Of a DNA stretch of 26,703 bases, positions 1 to 7,612 are shown piece after piece. The stretch comes from CAYXAA01 sp964462985 (GTDB taxonomy: Bacteria > Pseudomonadota > Alphaproteobacteria > Rhizobiales > Stappiaceae). Location: the NCBI GenBank assembly GCA_964462985.1, contig CAYXAA010000050.1, forward strand, positions 1-26,703, given 5' to 3'. The first letter of the stretch is position 1, and each line of letters starts with the position of its first letter. The notes under the pieces are model-generated. The model searched no databases and was not told the origin of the DNA. It worked only from the letters and a program-made list of their open reading frames with translations. A program made the translations under genes and the position numbers.

Positions 1-165
1 CGCCGAGTCCCCTCAAACCTCCGGCCCGAACGGGTTCGGAGCAATTCGTGCTGGCGATCCATCTCATCGGGCGTCTTACCGCCCCATCATTCTCCGGAGT
101 CTCGCCTGCCGATGCGCGGCATGCGGCCAGAATGAGGGGGCCGCAAGTGGCGCCGGCCGGCGTTC

Positions 166-504
166 TCAGTGCAGCTCGACGTCGCGCGGGCGGTACGTGC
201 CGTCGTCGCGGGTCTCGAAAATGTCGTCGATCTGAGGATGGCGCATCGGCTCGCCGGTGTCGTCGGGCAGAAGGTTCTGCTCCGAGACATAGGCGATGTA
301 TTCCGTCTCGCTGTTTTCGGCGAGCAGGTGATAGAAGGGCTGGTCGCGCCGCGGCCGCACGTCCTCGGGGATCGCCTCCCACCATTCCTCGGTGTTGCTG
401 AAGGTCGGATCGACGTCGAAAATTACGCCACGGAACGGATAGATCCGGTGGCGAACCACCTGGCCGATGCCGAATTTCGCCGTGCGTACTTTCTGCATGT
501 CCAT
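166..504 (-). CDS. hspQ: Heat shock protein HspQ (YccV-like, hemimethylated-DNA-binding family)
   Basis: A 112-residue protein of the HspQ/YccV family. In enterobacteria HspQ is known to influence Lon proteolysis and DnaA stability; that role is carried over from the family. The sequence shows the family pattern: an N-terminal AKFGIGQVVRHR strand, YPFRGVIFDVDP at about residues 22-33, an EEWW segment near 39-42, and QPFYHLLAE followed by YIAYVSEQNL. Length is normal for the family. The reading frame stays open upstream to 597, but the family-like sequence begins at the ATG ending at 504, which has GGAG (minus strand) 8 nt before it; a second ATG lies two codons in. It stands alone, downstream of and on the same strand as the CoA ester lyase, with 168 bases between. 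A GC-rich palindrome (151-162) just past the stop could be a weak terminator. Confidence 0.9.
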   Translation of the reverse strand: MDMQKVRTAKFGIGQVVRHRIYPFRGVIFDVDPTFSNTEEWWEAIPEDVRPRRDQPFYHLLAENSETEYIAYVSEQNLLPDDTGEPMRHPQIDDIFETRDDGTYRPRDVELH

Positions 505-576
505 AATCCGCGCTCCGGGGCCCGCTTCATGCGGCGCGGGCGTCTGACCGTCACGCCCCTTCATCCTGCCGCAGGC

Positions 577-597
577 GTGTTCCACCGATCGGAACAC
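577..597. promoter_or_regulatory. Inverted repeat upstream of hspQ, possible operator
   Basis: GTGTTCC (577-583) and GGAACAC (591-597) form perfect 7-base arms around a 7-base spacer. The repeat lies 73-93 bases upstream of the chosen hspQ start, in the spacer that must hold the hspQ promoter. The geometry fits a dimeric repressor site, but no regulator family is recognised. A chance palindrome in GC-rich DNA is the alternative. Confidence 0.3.
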
Positions 598-672
598 CGA
601 TGGCCGTCGGATTCATCTCTCCCAGGCTCGATCGCTACCATCGCGCTCTAAGCGCACAACAGCGCCGTGCTG

Positions 673-1740
673 TCAACCCGGCTCCGGTGCCGGCTCGTCC
701 GCTGCGCCGTAGATTTCCACCAGTTCCGGATCCTTGGTCGCGACGAGACGCGCAAGGTCAAGGATCACCTTGGCCTGCTTCCACGTGGCGTCGTCCTGCA
801 TCTTACCGTCGATCATCACGGCGCCGCTGCCGTCCGGCATGGCCTCCACGATGCGCCGTGCGAAAGCGACCTCCTCCGGCGCCGGGCTGAACACCCGCTT
901 GGCGATCGCGATCTGGCTCGGGTGCAGCGTCCAGGCGCCGAGGCAGCCAAGGAGAAAGGCATTGCGGAACTGGGCCTCGCAGGCTGCCACATCGGAAAAA
1001 TCGCCGAACGGTCCGTAGAACGGCTTGATGCCGGCCGACGTGCACGCATCGACCATCTTCGCGACCGTGAAATGCCAAAGATCCTGTTGATATGCGGTGC
1101 GGGGGCCATCCCCGCTGGCGTCCGCCAGCACCGCATAGTCGGGATGGCCGCCGCCGACCCGGGTCGTCTTCATGCCACGCGAGGCGGCAAGATCGGCCGG
1201 GCCGAGGCTCATGCCGTGCATGCGCGGGCTCGCGGTGGCGATGGCATCGACATTTTTCACGCCTTCGGCCGTCTCGAGGATGGCGTGGATCAGGATCGGC
1301 CGGCCAATGCCGGCGCGGGCTTCGAGCTGTGCCAGCAGCTGATCGAGGTAATGGATGTCCCAGGGTCCTTCCACCTTGGGCAGCATGACGACATCGAGTT
1401 TGTGGCCGACGGTGGGCACGATCTCCATCAGGTCGTCGAGCGCCCATGGGCTGTTGAGACAGTTGATCCGGGTCCAGAGACCAGTGGTGCCGAAGTCATT
1501 GTCGCGGGCCATGTCGATGAAGCCGCGGCGGGCAGCATCCTTCTGGTCGGCAGGAATTGCGTCCTCCAGATTGCCGAGAATGACGTCGACCTTGGTGATC
1601 AGCTCCGGCACCTTGGCCCGCATCTTGTCGATGTGTGGCGGCACGAAATGGATCATGCGCTCGAGCCGGACGGGAAGCTCGCGGTAGGGCGCCGGGGCTC
1701 CAATGGCGAGCGGTTGGTAGAAGGCGCGGGGCGTCTTCAC
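673..1740 (-). CDS. HpcH/HpaI (CitE-like) CoA ester lyase, malyl-CoA lyase type
   Basis: A 355-residue TIM-barrel lyase of the CitE/HpcH family, nearest in pattern to L-malyl-CoA/beta-methylmalyl-CoA lyases. Those cleave a C4-C5 hydroxyacyl-CoA to an acyl-CoA plus glyoxylate in a magnesium-dependent retro-Claisen reaction. Visible active-site elements are the CoA/oxyanion Arg in TRINCLNSP (R91), the metal ligand Glu in ILETAEGV (E156), the metal ligand Asp in SLGPADLAAS (D183), and GPFGDFSD further on. It is longer than Rhodobacter Mcl1 (about 318 residues), with a divergent N-terminus of about 25 residues and an Ala/Pro-rich tail. The start is GTG at 1738-1740, supported by AGGAG (complement of 1749-1753) 8 nt away; the first internal ATG would remove conserved sequence. 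Exact substrate (malyl-CoA, methylmalyl-CoA or citramalyl-CoA) cannot be read from the sequence. It is apparently a single-gene unit. Confidence 0.82.
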   Translation of the reverse strand: MKTPRAFYQPLAIGAPAPYRELPVRLERMIHFVPPHIDKMRAKVPELITKVDVILGNLEDAIPADQKDAARRGFIDMARDNDFGTTGLWTRINCLNSPWALDDLMEIVPTVGHKLDVVMLPKVEGPWDIHYLDQLLAQLEARAGIGRPILIHAILETAEGVKNVDAIATASPRMHGMSLGPADLAASRGMKTTRVGGGHPDYAVLADASGDGPRTAYQQDLWHFTVAKMVDACTSAGIKPFYGPFGDFSDVAACEAQFRNAFLLGCLGAWTLHPSQIAIAKRVFSPAPEEVAFARRIVEAMPDGSGAVMIDGKMQDDATWKQAKVILDLARLVATKDPELVEIYGAADEPAPEPG

Positions 1741-1748
1741 GGGTCGAT

Positions 1749-1753
1749 CTCCT
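1749..1753 (-). promoter_or_regulatory. Ribosome binding site fixing the GTG start of the CoA ester lyase
   Basis: AGGAG on the minus strand lies 8 nt before the GTG at 1740-1738. No ATG in the same frame lies close enough to use it, so it decides the start. Confidence 0.6.
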
Positions 1754-1884
1754 GCTGTCGGGCGGCGCCGCGGTCATCCGTCAGGATATAGCGGTTCTGC
1801 CGCAGCGCAAAAAATCCGACGATCGGAGGAGGGAGAGAGCGGGGGTGATCATGGGGCGCCCAGATCGCCCGCTGGCGCCGAGCC

Positions 1885-2754
1885 CTACACCCACTTCCGA
1901 TGGATCCACATCCACTGCTCGGGATATTCGCGGATCCAGCACTCGAACACGGCGTGCAGCCGCTCCGTCGCCACTGCGATGTCGGCCCTGCGGTCGGCGG
2001 TAACGGGATAGTCGACGACGCAGGCGTGCAGGCGGAACCGGACGCCGCCCTCGCGAATCACGCGGCAGGCGATCAGCGGCACCCGGGCGGAGCGGGCAAC
2101 GCTCGCCGGAAAAGGGTTGGCCCAGGCCGGGCGGCCGAAGAACGGCACACGGATGCCGCGCACATCGCGCAGGTCGCCAACGAAGGCGGCCATGCCGCCG
2201 GACTTGGCCGCCGACAGCAGCCTGCGGGCCGTTTCATGGCCCTTGGGCAACAGGCCGGCCGGGTAGAGCGGGCTGCGCAGCCTGTGCAGCTCGGCGTCCG
2301 ACAGAGGGTTCCTGAGCGCCTGATAGACGCCAGCCGGGCCGTGCCCAGCCTCCAGTGCGGCAAGCGCGCTGAGTTCCCAGTTGCCACTGTGCAGGGTGAC
2401 CACCACCGACCCGCCGGTACCGATTGCGTCCTTGGCCTCGGCCGTGTCGTAGACGAAGCGCTCGGGCAACCGGGCGAGCCGGTCGAGCTGCAGCGTCTCT
2501 GCCATAACCTGGCCGAGGTTCTCCCACATCGCCCGGGCAATCCGATCGCACTCCTTTTCAGACTTTTCGGGAAAAGCGGCCCGAAGGTTCGCGATCGCCC
2601 GGCGATGGCGCTGATTGAACGGCGCAACGGCACGCCAGATCCGGCCGCTCAATGCGGAGGCGGTGTCGAGCGGCAACAGGCGTACCAGCACGATAACGGC
2701 CTTCAGGCCGAGCCATTCCGCGCGGAAGCGCAGCCGTTCGAGCAGGGATCCCAT
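1885..2754 (-). CDS. Lysophospholipid/lipid A acyltransferase, LpxL/HtrB family
   Basis: A 289-residue protein of the LpxL/LpxM (HtrB) family. These inner-membrane enzymes add a secondary acyl chain to lipid A from acyl-ACP. Seen here: a hydrophobic N-terminal stretch (about residues 17-30) fitting a membrane anchor, the catalytic HX4E motif HSGNWE (H122, E127), a GDLRDVRGIRVPFFGR segment (about 193-208) matching the conserved substrate-binding block, and the family's C-terminal YPEQWMWIHRKW. Length is typical. The frame is open upstream to 2865, but family sequence starts at the ATG ending at 2754; the ribosome binding site there is weak. It lies downstream of nothing on its strand and is divergent from the AEC permease. 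Some members of this family act in membrane phospholipid or ornithine lipid acylation, so lipid A is an inference from the family. Confidence 0.85.
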   Translation of the reverse strand: MGSLLERLRFRAEWLGLKAVIVLVRLLPLDTASALSGRIWRAVAPFNQRHRRAIANLRAAFPEKSEKECDRIARAMWENLGQVMAETLQLDRLARLPERFVYDTAEAKDAIGTGGSVVVTLHSGNWELSALAALEAGHGPAGVYQALRNPLSDAELHRLRSPLYPAGLLPKGHETARRLLSAAKSGGMAAFVGDLRDVRGIRVPFFGRPAWANPFPASVARSARVPLIACRVIREGGVRFRLHACVVDYPVTADRRADIAVATERLHAVFECWIREYPEQWMWIHRKWV

Positions 2755-2834
2755 TCGCTTCACACGTCCAATCGTCCCCGGGCGCCGCCACCGCGCAGAT
2801 GCCGTCCGAGCCTGGGAGAGGGCCTGCCTCGCCG

Positions 2835-2863
2835 TTGACCGGTCCGGCCGAACCCGATACAGC
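2835..2863 (+). promoter_or_regulatory. Candidate sigma-70 promoter for the AEC permease
   Basis: TTGACC (2835-2840) and TACAGC (2858-2863) are separated by 17 bases, on the plus strand in the 280-base divergent spacer between the lpxL-type gene and the permease at 3035. The -10 box is only a partial match and the leader would be about 165 bases. Nothing else in the spacer is recognisable. Confidence 0.3.
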
Positions 2864-3034
2864 ATTAACCGACGAAAGCGAGCGCTCCAGGGGAGGCGGT
2901 GCGCTCATCTCATTGATCCGTCGCGTATTCCAGCCGCCGAACAAACGTCGGACGCAGAGACGCGGCAGCCTGCGGTCATTACCGGACCGTCTCACTGATG
3001 GCAACCTCCCGCGCAAGGGCTCAAGCGGACCGTC

Positions 3035-3988
3035 ATGACAAACGTCATCTCCCTTGCGCTGCCGTTCTTCGGTCTGATCTTTCTCGGTGTTGCGGCAGGC
3101 AAGCTGCGCAAGATCCCGGCCGAAGGACTGGGATGGATGCAGTTCTTCGTCATCTACATCGCGCTCCCGGCGCTGTTCTTCCGACTGCTTGCCCAGACGC
3201 CCGTCGAGGAGCTGACCAACATCGGCTATGTCGCGGCAACCACCTTCGCGACCTACAGCGCCTTCGCGCTCGCGTTCTGCATCGGCGTGCTCGCCTCCGG
3301 CGGCAACATTCCGGAAGCCACGATCCAGGCGCTCGCAGGCTCCTATTCCAACATCGGCTACATGGGACCCGGCCTGACGCTCGCGGTACTCGGACCGGCG
3401 GCAGCGGTGCCGACGGCGCTGATCTTCTGCTTCGACAACATTCTCCTCTTCACGCTGGCGCCTTTGATGATGGCTGTCGGCGGTACGGAGAACGAACCGC
3501 TGCTCAAGGCGACGCTGACGGTCCTGAAGCGGATCTTCACCCATCCCTTCATCGTGGCCACCATCGCCGGCGTGCTGGCCGCGGCGGTCGAGTTCGAGCC
3601 GCCGGAGGCACTCGATACGCTGCTGACCTTTCTCAGCAATGCGGCGGCGCCCTGTGCCCTGTTTGCGATGGGGGTGACGGTCGCGCTGCAGCCACTGGGC
3701 CGGATGCCGGCCGAACTCCCGGTGGTGCTGGCGATCAAGCTGGTCGTCCACCCGATCATCGTGTTCCAGCTGCTGCAGTGGATCGGCGGCTTCAACCCGG
3801 TGTGGGTGGCCACAGCTGTGCTGATGGCCTGTCTGCCGCCGGCGGCGAACGTTTTCGTCATTGCCCAGCAATACGGGGTCTATGTCCAGCGGGCCTCGAG
3901 CGCGGTGCTGATCGGGACCATCGCCTCGACCGTAACGGTCACCGGCTTCATGTATGCGATCACCAGCGGCTGGCTGGTGCCGCGCTGA
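3035..3988 (+). CDS. AEC family (auxin efflux carrier-like) permease
   Basis: A 317-residue integral membrane protein made of about ten hydrophobic segments with the two-half layout of the AEC/MdcF family. N-terminal ISLALPFFGLIFLGVAAGKL, the SYSNIGYMGPGL loop near residues 105-116 and a C-terminal LPPAANVFVIAQQYG (about 268-282) are the family's conserved regions. The family includes malonate, malate and other organic anion carriers as well as efflux proteins, so the substrate is unknown. It starts at an ATG with only a weak ribosome binding site. The next gene, a CaiB-fold CoA protein, begins 39 bases after the stop on the same strand, so the two may be cotranscribed. That would point to a carboxylic acid substrate, as an inference only. 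Confidence 0.85.
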   Translation: MTNVISLALPFFGLIFLGVAAGKLRKIPAEGLGWMQFFVIYIALPALFFRLLAQTPVEELTNIGYVAATTFATYSAFALAFCIGVLASGGNIPEATIQALAGSYSNIGYMGPGLTLAVLGPAAAVPTALIFCFDNILLFTLAPLMMAVGGTENEPLLKATLTVLKRIFTHPFIVATIAGVLAAAVEFEPPEALDTLLTFLSNAAAPCALFAMGVTVALQPLGRMPAELPVVLAIKLVVHPIIVFQLLQWIGGFNPVWVATAVLMACLPPAANVFVIAQQYGVYVQRASSAVLIGTIASTVTVTGFMYAITSGWLVPR

Positions 3989-4027
3989 GCTCATCGGGGC
4001 CCCACCTGAGGACGGAGGAACTGTGCC

Positions 4028-5158
4028 ATGGGCGATCTGCCGCTCTCCGGCGTCACGGTGCTTGATTTCACCACGCTTCTGCCGGGCCCGCTGGCGACAC
4101 TGATGCTGGCCGAAGCGGGCGCGGACGTCATCAAGATCGAGAAGCCGGGTGGCGAGGACATGCGGGCCTTTCCGCCGTTCGTCGGCGGCACGTCTGCCGC
4201 CTTTGCACTGCTCAACCGCGGCAAACGCTCGATCGAACTTGACCTCAAGGATGCCGCCGCGCGCGAGCGCCTGGCGTCGATGATTGCCGGGGCCGACGTT
4301 CTGGTGGAGCAGTTCCGTCCCGGGGTGATGGACCGTCTCGACCTCGGCTACGATGCTGTCTCGGCGCTCAATCCCCGGCTGATCTACTGTTCGATCACCG
4401 GGTATGGCCAGCATGGTCCGCGGGCTGGCGAAGCGGGGCACGACCTCAACTATCTGGCGCTGACAGGGCTGCTCGCGCTCTCCTGCGGCCGGGGCGAGGG
4501 CACGGTGTTGCCGCCGACCCAGATTGCCGACATCGGTGGCGGCAGCTTTCCCGCTGTCACCAACATCCTGTTGGCGCTGCTGCAGCGCGAGCGGACGGGA
4601 CGGGGCGGCCGGATCGACATTGCCATGGCGGACGCCATGTTCACCTTCGCCGTCTTCGCCTATGCCGAACTCGGCGCCACCGGGCGCGCGCCGGAAGACG
4701 GCGCGGCGCTTCTGACCGGCGGCTCGCCGCGCTACCGGCTCTATCGGGCCCGCGACGGTGCGCTGATCGCCGTGGGGGCGCTGGAGGAGAAGTTCTGGCA
4801 GGCGTTCTGTGCCGCGATCGATCTGGCACCGGACTTCCGTAACGACCGGCGCGATCCCGTCGCCACGACGGACGCGGTGGCGGCGATCATCGCGTCCCGC
4901 GATGCGGCCGACTGGGAGCCGGTTCTGGCGGCGGCGGACTGCTGCGCGACGCGGGTGCGCACCCTCGATGAGGCGATGGCAGACCCGCATTTCGCCGGAC
5001 GCGGACTGTTTGGTCGCACGGTCAGCAGCGGGGACGGCGTTGTTCCGGCCCTCGTGGTGCCGATCGCGGAACCGTTGCGCGATCCGGCATCGGAGCGGGG
5101 TGCTCCCGCCCTCGGAATGACGGTAGACGACGTCACGCCAACGGCAGACCGCGCATGA
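4028..5158 (+). CDS. CaiB/BaiF CoA-transferase-fold protein, alpha-methylacyl-CoA racemase-like
   Basis: A 376-residue class III CoA-transferase-fold protein. The N-terminal LDFTTLLPGPLATLMLAEAGADVIKIEKP block (described: residues 12-40) and NRGKRSIELDL (63-73) are the CoA-binding signature. The catalytic set matches racemases of the AMACR/MCR type rather than formyl-CoA transferases: His in GHDLNY (H138), Asp in ADIGGGS (D168) and Glu in GALEEKFW (about E253). Such enzymes epimerise 2-methylacyl-CoA esters through an enolate. A good ribosome binding site, GGAGGAA, precedes the ATG. It follows the AEC permease closely. Its last 26 bases overlap the 3' end of the flavin monooxygenase gene coming from the other strand. 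A transferase role cannot be excluded from sequence alone. Confidence 0.82.
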   Translation: MGDLPLSGVTVLDFTTLLPGPLATLMLAEAGADVIKIEKPGGEDMRAFPPFVGGTSAAFALLNRGKRSIELDLKDAAARERLASMIAGADVLVEQFRPGVMDRLDLGYDAVSALNPRLIYCSITGYGQHGPRAGEAGHDLNYLALTGLLALSCGRGEGTVLPPTQIADIGGGSFPAVTNILLALLQRERTGRGGRIDIAMADAMFTFAVFAYAELGATGRAPEDGAALLTGGSPRYRLYRARDGALIAVGALEEKFWQAFCAAIDLAPDFRNDRRDPVATTDAVAAIIASRDAADWEPVLAAADCCATRVRTLDEAMADPHFAGRGLFGRTVSSGDGVVPALVVPIAEPLRDPASERGAPALGMTVDDVTPTADRA

Positions 5159-6374
5159 GCCGGGGACGGGCGAGCATCGGGGCAATGCCTTCGCGCATCA
5201 GGAATCGGCGCAACGGCCCGACGCGGCCGGCGAGATAGAGCCCGAAGCTGCGCCCGGCCTGGACCGGCAGCAGGTCGCTCAGCAGGGAGCGGTTGAGCAG
5301 GTCGACGGCAGCGGTGCGCGACAGGATGTCGGGGCGACGCATCCGCTCGTAGCGGGCGAGAACATCGGCCGCGCCGATATCTCGGCCGTGCGCCTTGGCC
5401 TCGGCAACGATTTCCCCAAGCATGGCGACGTCGCGCAGGCCAAGATTGAGGCCCTGCGCACCGATGGGCGGGAAGACATGGGCAGCCTCGCCGATGAGCC
5501 CGACCCGATCTGCCACGACCCGTTTCGCCGTCATGCCGCCAAGGGGAAAGCTCTGACGCGTTGAAGACACCGTCATCGCCCCATAGATCGAACAGGCACG
5601 TCGCTCGATCTCGACAGCGAGCGCGGCGTCGCTGAGCGCCATCAGTTCCTCCACCGTCTCCGGCCGCTCGACGCACACCAGCGACGAGCGCCGGCCGGGC
5701 AGGGGAACCAGCGTGAACGGCCCGGTCCGGGTATGGAACTCGGTAGAGTGATCGCGGTGGGGCACCCGGTGATCGAGGTTGAGCACCAGGGCGCTCTGTG
5801 GGTACCGCCACTCCGAGACCTCGATTCCGGCCGCCTCCCGCACCCGCGACCGGCGGCCGTCGGCTCCGACCACCAGCGCGGCGTGGACAGATGCGCCGCC
5901 ATCGAGCGCGAGGATCGCCCGGTCTCCGGAGATGGAGACATCGCAAACGCGGCTCTCCAGCCGCGTCAGCCGCGCTTCGTGGCCGCAGGCTTCGGCAAGC
6001 ACGGCATTGAGGTCGCGGTTCTCGATGTTGTAGCCGAAGGCCGGCAGCTTCAGTTCACTGGCATTGAACACCACTTCCGGCGCGCGGATCAGCCGATCGG
6101 TGGCGTCGACGATCCGCATGTGGGCGAGGGGCGCGGCCTTGGGCACAATCGCCTCCCAAAGGCCGAGAGCCTTCAGCATTTCGACGGAGGATTCGAGCAG
6201 GGCCGTGGTGCGGCCGTCGCTGGCTGCGGCGGGCGGCGCAATCAGCACGGTGTCAAAGCCGTGGCGCGCGAACAGGATCGCCGCCGCCATGCCCGACGGT
6301 CCCGCGCCCGCCACGGCGATCTGTGCCTCCGTGACACCGTGTTCCGGCGCCTGACCCTTGCGTGCTTTAGCCAT
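5133..6374 (-). CDS. UbiH/UbiF/COQ6-family FAD-dependent monooxygenase
   Basis: A 413-residue flavoprotein hydroxylase. It has the dinucleotide-binding GAGPSG (23-28), a DG motif at VVGADGRRSRVRE (168-180) and the second FAD motif GEAAHVFPPIGAQGLNLGLRDV spread over 295-316; the last is the UbiH/VisC/COQ6 signature. Members hydroxylate the ring of ubiquinone precursors using NAD(P)H and O2; alphaproteobacteria carry variable sets (UbiH, UbiF, UbiL, UbiM), and I cannot say which this is. The frame is open to 6461, but the ATG ending at 6374 puts the FAD motif at the normal distance from the N-terminus; no strong ribosome binding site is visible. It is convergent with and overlaps the CaiB-like gene, and divergent from the DUF2182 gene 153 bases away. 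Confidence 0.85.
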   Translation of the reverse strand: MAKARKGQAPEHGVTEAQIAVAGAGPSGMAAAILFARHGFDTVLIAPPAAASDGRTTALLESSVEMLKALGLWEAIVPKAAPLAHMRIVDATDRLIRAPEVVFNASELKLPAFGYNIENRDLNAVLAEACGHEARLTRLESRVCDVSISGDRAILALDGGASVHAALVVGADGRRSRVREAAGIEVSEWRYPQSALVLNLDHRVPHRDHSTEFHTRTGPFTLVPLPGRRSSLVCVERPETVEELMALSDAALAVEIERRACSIYGAMTVSSTRQSFPLGGMTAKRVVADRVGLIGEAAHVFPPIGAQGLNLGLRDVAMLGEIVAEAKAHGRDIGAADVLARYERMRRPDILSRTAAVDLLNRSLLSDLLPVQAGRSFGLYLAGRVGPLRRFLMREGIAPMLARPRLMRGLPLA

Positions 6375-6527
6375 GGATTTGTTCCGCGCCCGCTGCAACT
6401 GCCTGAAGAATGGCCATCCAGCGCCTGATTGCAAGCCTGCGCCGATTGCCGTGTGCGTCATCGTGCCGATCGTGCTGTGATGGCAAATCCGCTATGGGTT
6501 GAACAGGTCAATCGTCCAGGGAACCGC

Positions 6528-7466
6528 ATGATCATGAGCAAGGCGGACGCCGCATCGCGTTCGGACCTCGGCAGCAGGAGACCGACGCATCCCGGAGCGA
6601 TTCTCCGACGTCCGGCACTGGTGGTCTATGTCGCGGTCGGTTCGCTCGCGGCAATTGGTTGGACGTATCTTGCCGCCATGGTGGCGGCAATGGTGCCGGC
6701 GATGGACATGGCCGAGCTCGGGCCGGGCATGCAGGTCTTCAACGCTTTCAACCTGTTCTCCGGACTGTCGCCAGAGCTGCGCGCGGCGCTTGCGGCGCTC
6801 TGCCTGCCGACCAGCGCGACAAGCTTCGGCATGCCGGCCGCCTCTGGCTGGGGCGCCCTCGATCTGGCGCTGGTCTTCGTGATGTGGGTGATGATGGTGC
6901 TGGCGATGATGCTGCCGACGGCCGCGCCGATGCTCGCTGCCGTCGCCGGGCGTGCCGAGGCCGCCGGGGCGCGCTCAGCCGTGCCGACCCTCGGGGCCGC
7001 GCTGGGATATCTGACGGTCTGGTCGGCATTCGCTGCGATCGCCACCCTGGCGCAATGGGGGCTCACGGCGGCCGGTGCGGTGTCGCCGATGATGGCCCCG
7101 GCAACGACAGTCTTTGCCGGTACAGTGCTCGTTGCCGCCGGGATCTATCAGTTCACGCCGGCGAAACGCGCCTGCCTGCGGCGCTGCAGGCGACCGGTAC
7201 GGCTCGCGGGTGGGCGGACAGGCGGCTTCCGCGTGGGACTGGAGCACGGGGTGCTGTGCTTCGGATGCTGCTGGGCGCTGATGGCCGTGATGTTCGCCAC
7301 CGGCATCATGAACGTGCTGTGGATCGCCGTGCTGTCAATTGTCATGGTGGTTGAACGAACCGTATTTACCGATTGGATTCCTTATGTAATTGGAATGAGT
7401 CTTCTTGTTTGGGGCATGACGGTTCTTGCCGTCGGGGCGCCCGGCCAGGCCCTGCTCACCGGCTGA
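6528..7466 (+). CDS. DUF2182 integral membrane protein with conserved cysteines
   Basis: A 312-residue multi-pass membrane protein matching the DUF2182 family (often annotated as predicted metal-binding integral membrane protein; function unknown). Diagnostic pieces are the MWVMMVLAMMLPTAAPML helix (119-136), KRACLRRCRRP (C216, C220) and HGVLCFGCCWALM (C244, C247, C248). The paired cysteine motifs next to transmembrane helices suggest metal or cofactor handling, but that is inference. Start: ATG at 6528 with AGGGA 5 nt before; the frame extends upstream to 6429 without family-like sequence. DUF2182 genes often sit with a DUF1326 partner; none is present here. The 3' part (about 7331-7430) is only about 43% GC by hand count, unlike the rest of the gene. 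Confidence 0.8.
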   Translation: MIMSKADAASRSDLGSRRPTHPGAILRRPALVVYVAVGSLAAIGWTYLAAMVAAMVPAMDMAELGPGMQVFNAFNLFSGLSPELRAALAALCLPTSATSFGMPAASGWGALDLALVFVMWVMMVLAMMLPTAAPMLAAVAGRAEAAGARSAVPTLGAALGYLTVWSAFAAIATLAQWGLTAAGAVSPMMAPATTVFAGTVLVAAGIYQFTPAKRACLRRCRRPVRLAGGRTGGFRVGLEHGVLCFGCCWALMAVMFATGIMNVLWIAVLSIVMVVERTVFTDWIPYVIGMSLLVWGMTVLAVGAPGQALLTG

Positions 7467-7612
7467 CCCTTCGGGTGTCTCTCGGCCGGGGCCGCATGCT
7501 GTTCTTACGCAGGAATACTTAAGAGCCCCTAGCGCATCTCCGTACCGGCTGATATCCGTCGCGTTGTTGGAAGGCCGCCGTGTCGCGACAGTTCGGCGAC
7601 GGAGATAGCGCT

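Noticed and set aside
151..162. CGCCGGCCGGCG palindrome just past hspQ as a terminator
   Set aside because: Only a 4-bp stem with a four-base loop can form and no T-run follows, so it is not listed as a feature.
2558..5185. Very long minus-strand open frame (875 codons)
   Set aside because: It lies antisense to the AEC permease and the CaiB-like gene. The translation is Arg/Gln/Glu/His-rich with no family pattern, as expected from antisense frames in GC-rich DNA.
7467..7612. Possible manganese (yybP-ykoY) riboswitch before the TerC gene
   Set aside because: The conserved loop sequences of that riboswitch were not found, and the spacer forms no matching paired stem by eye.
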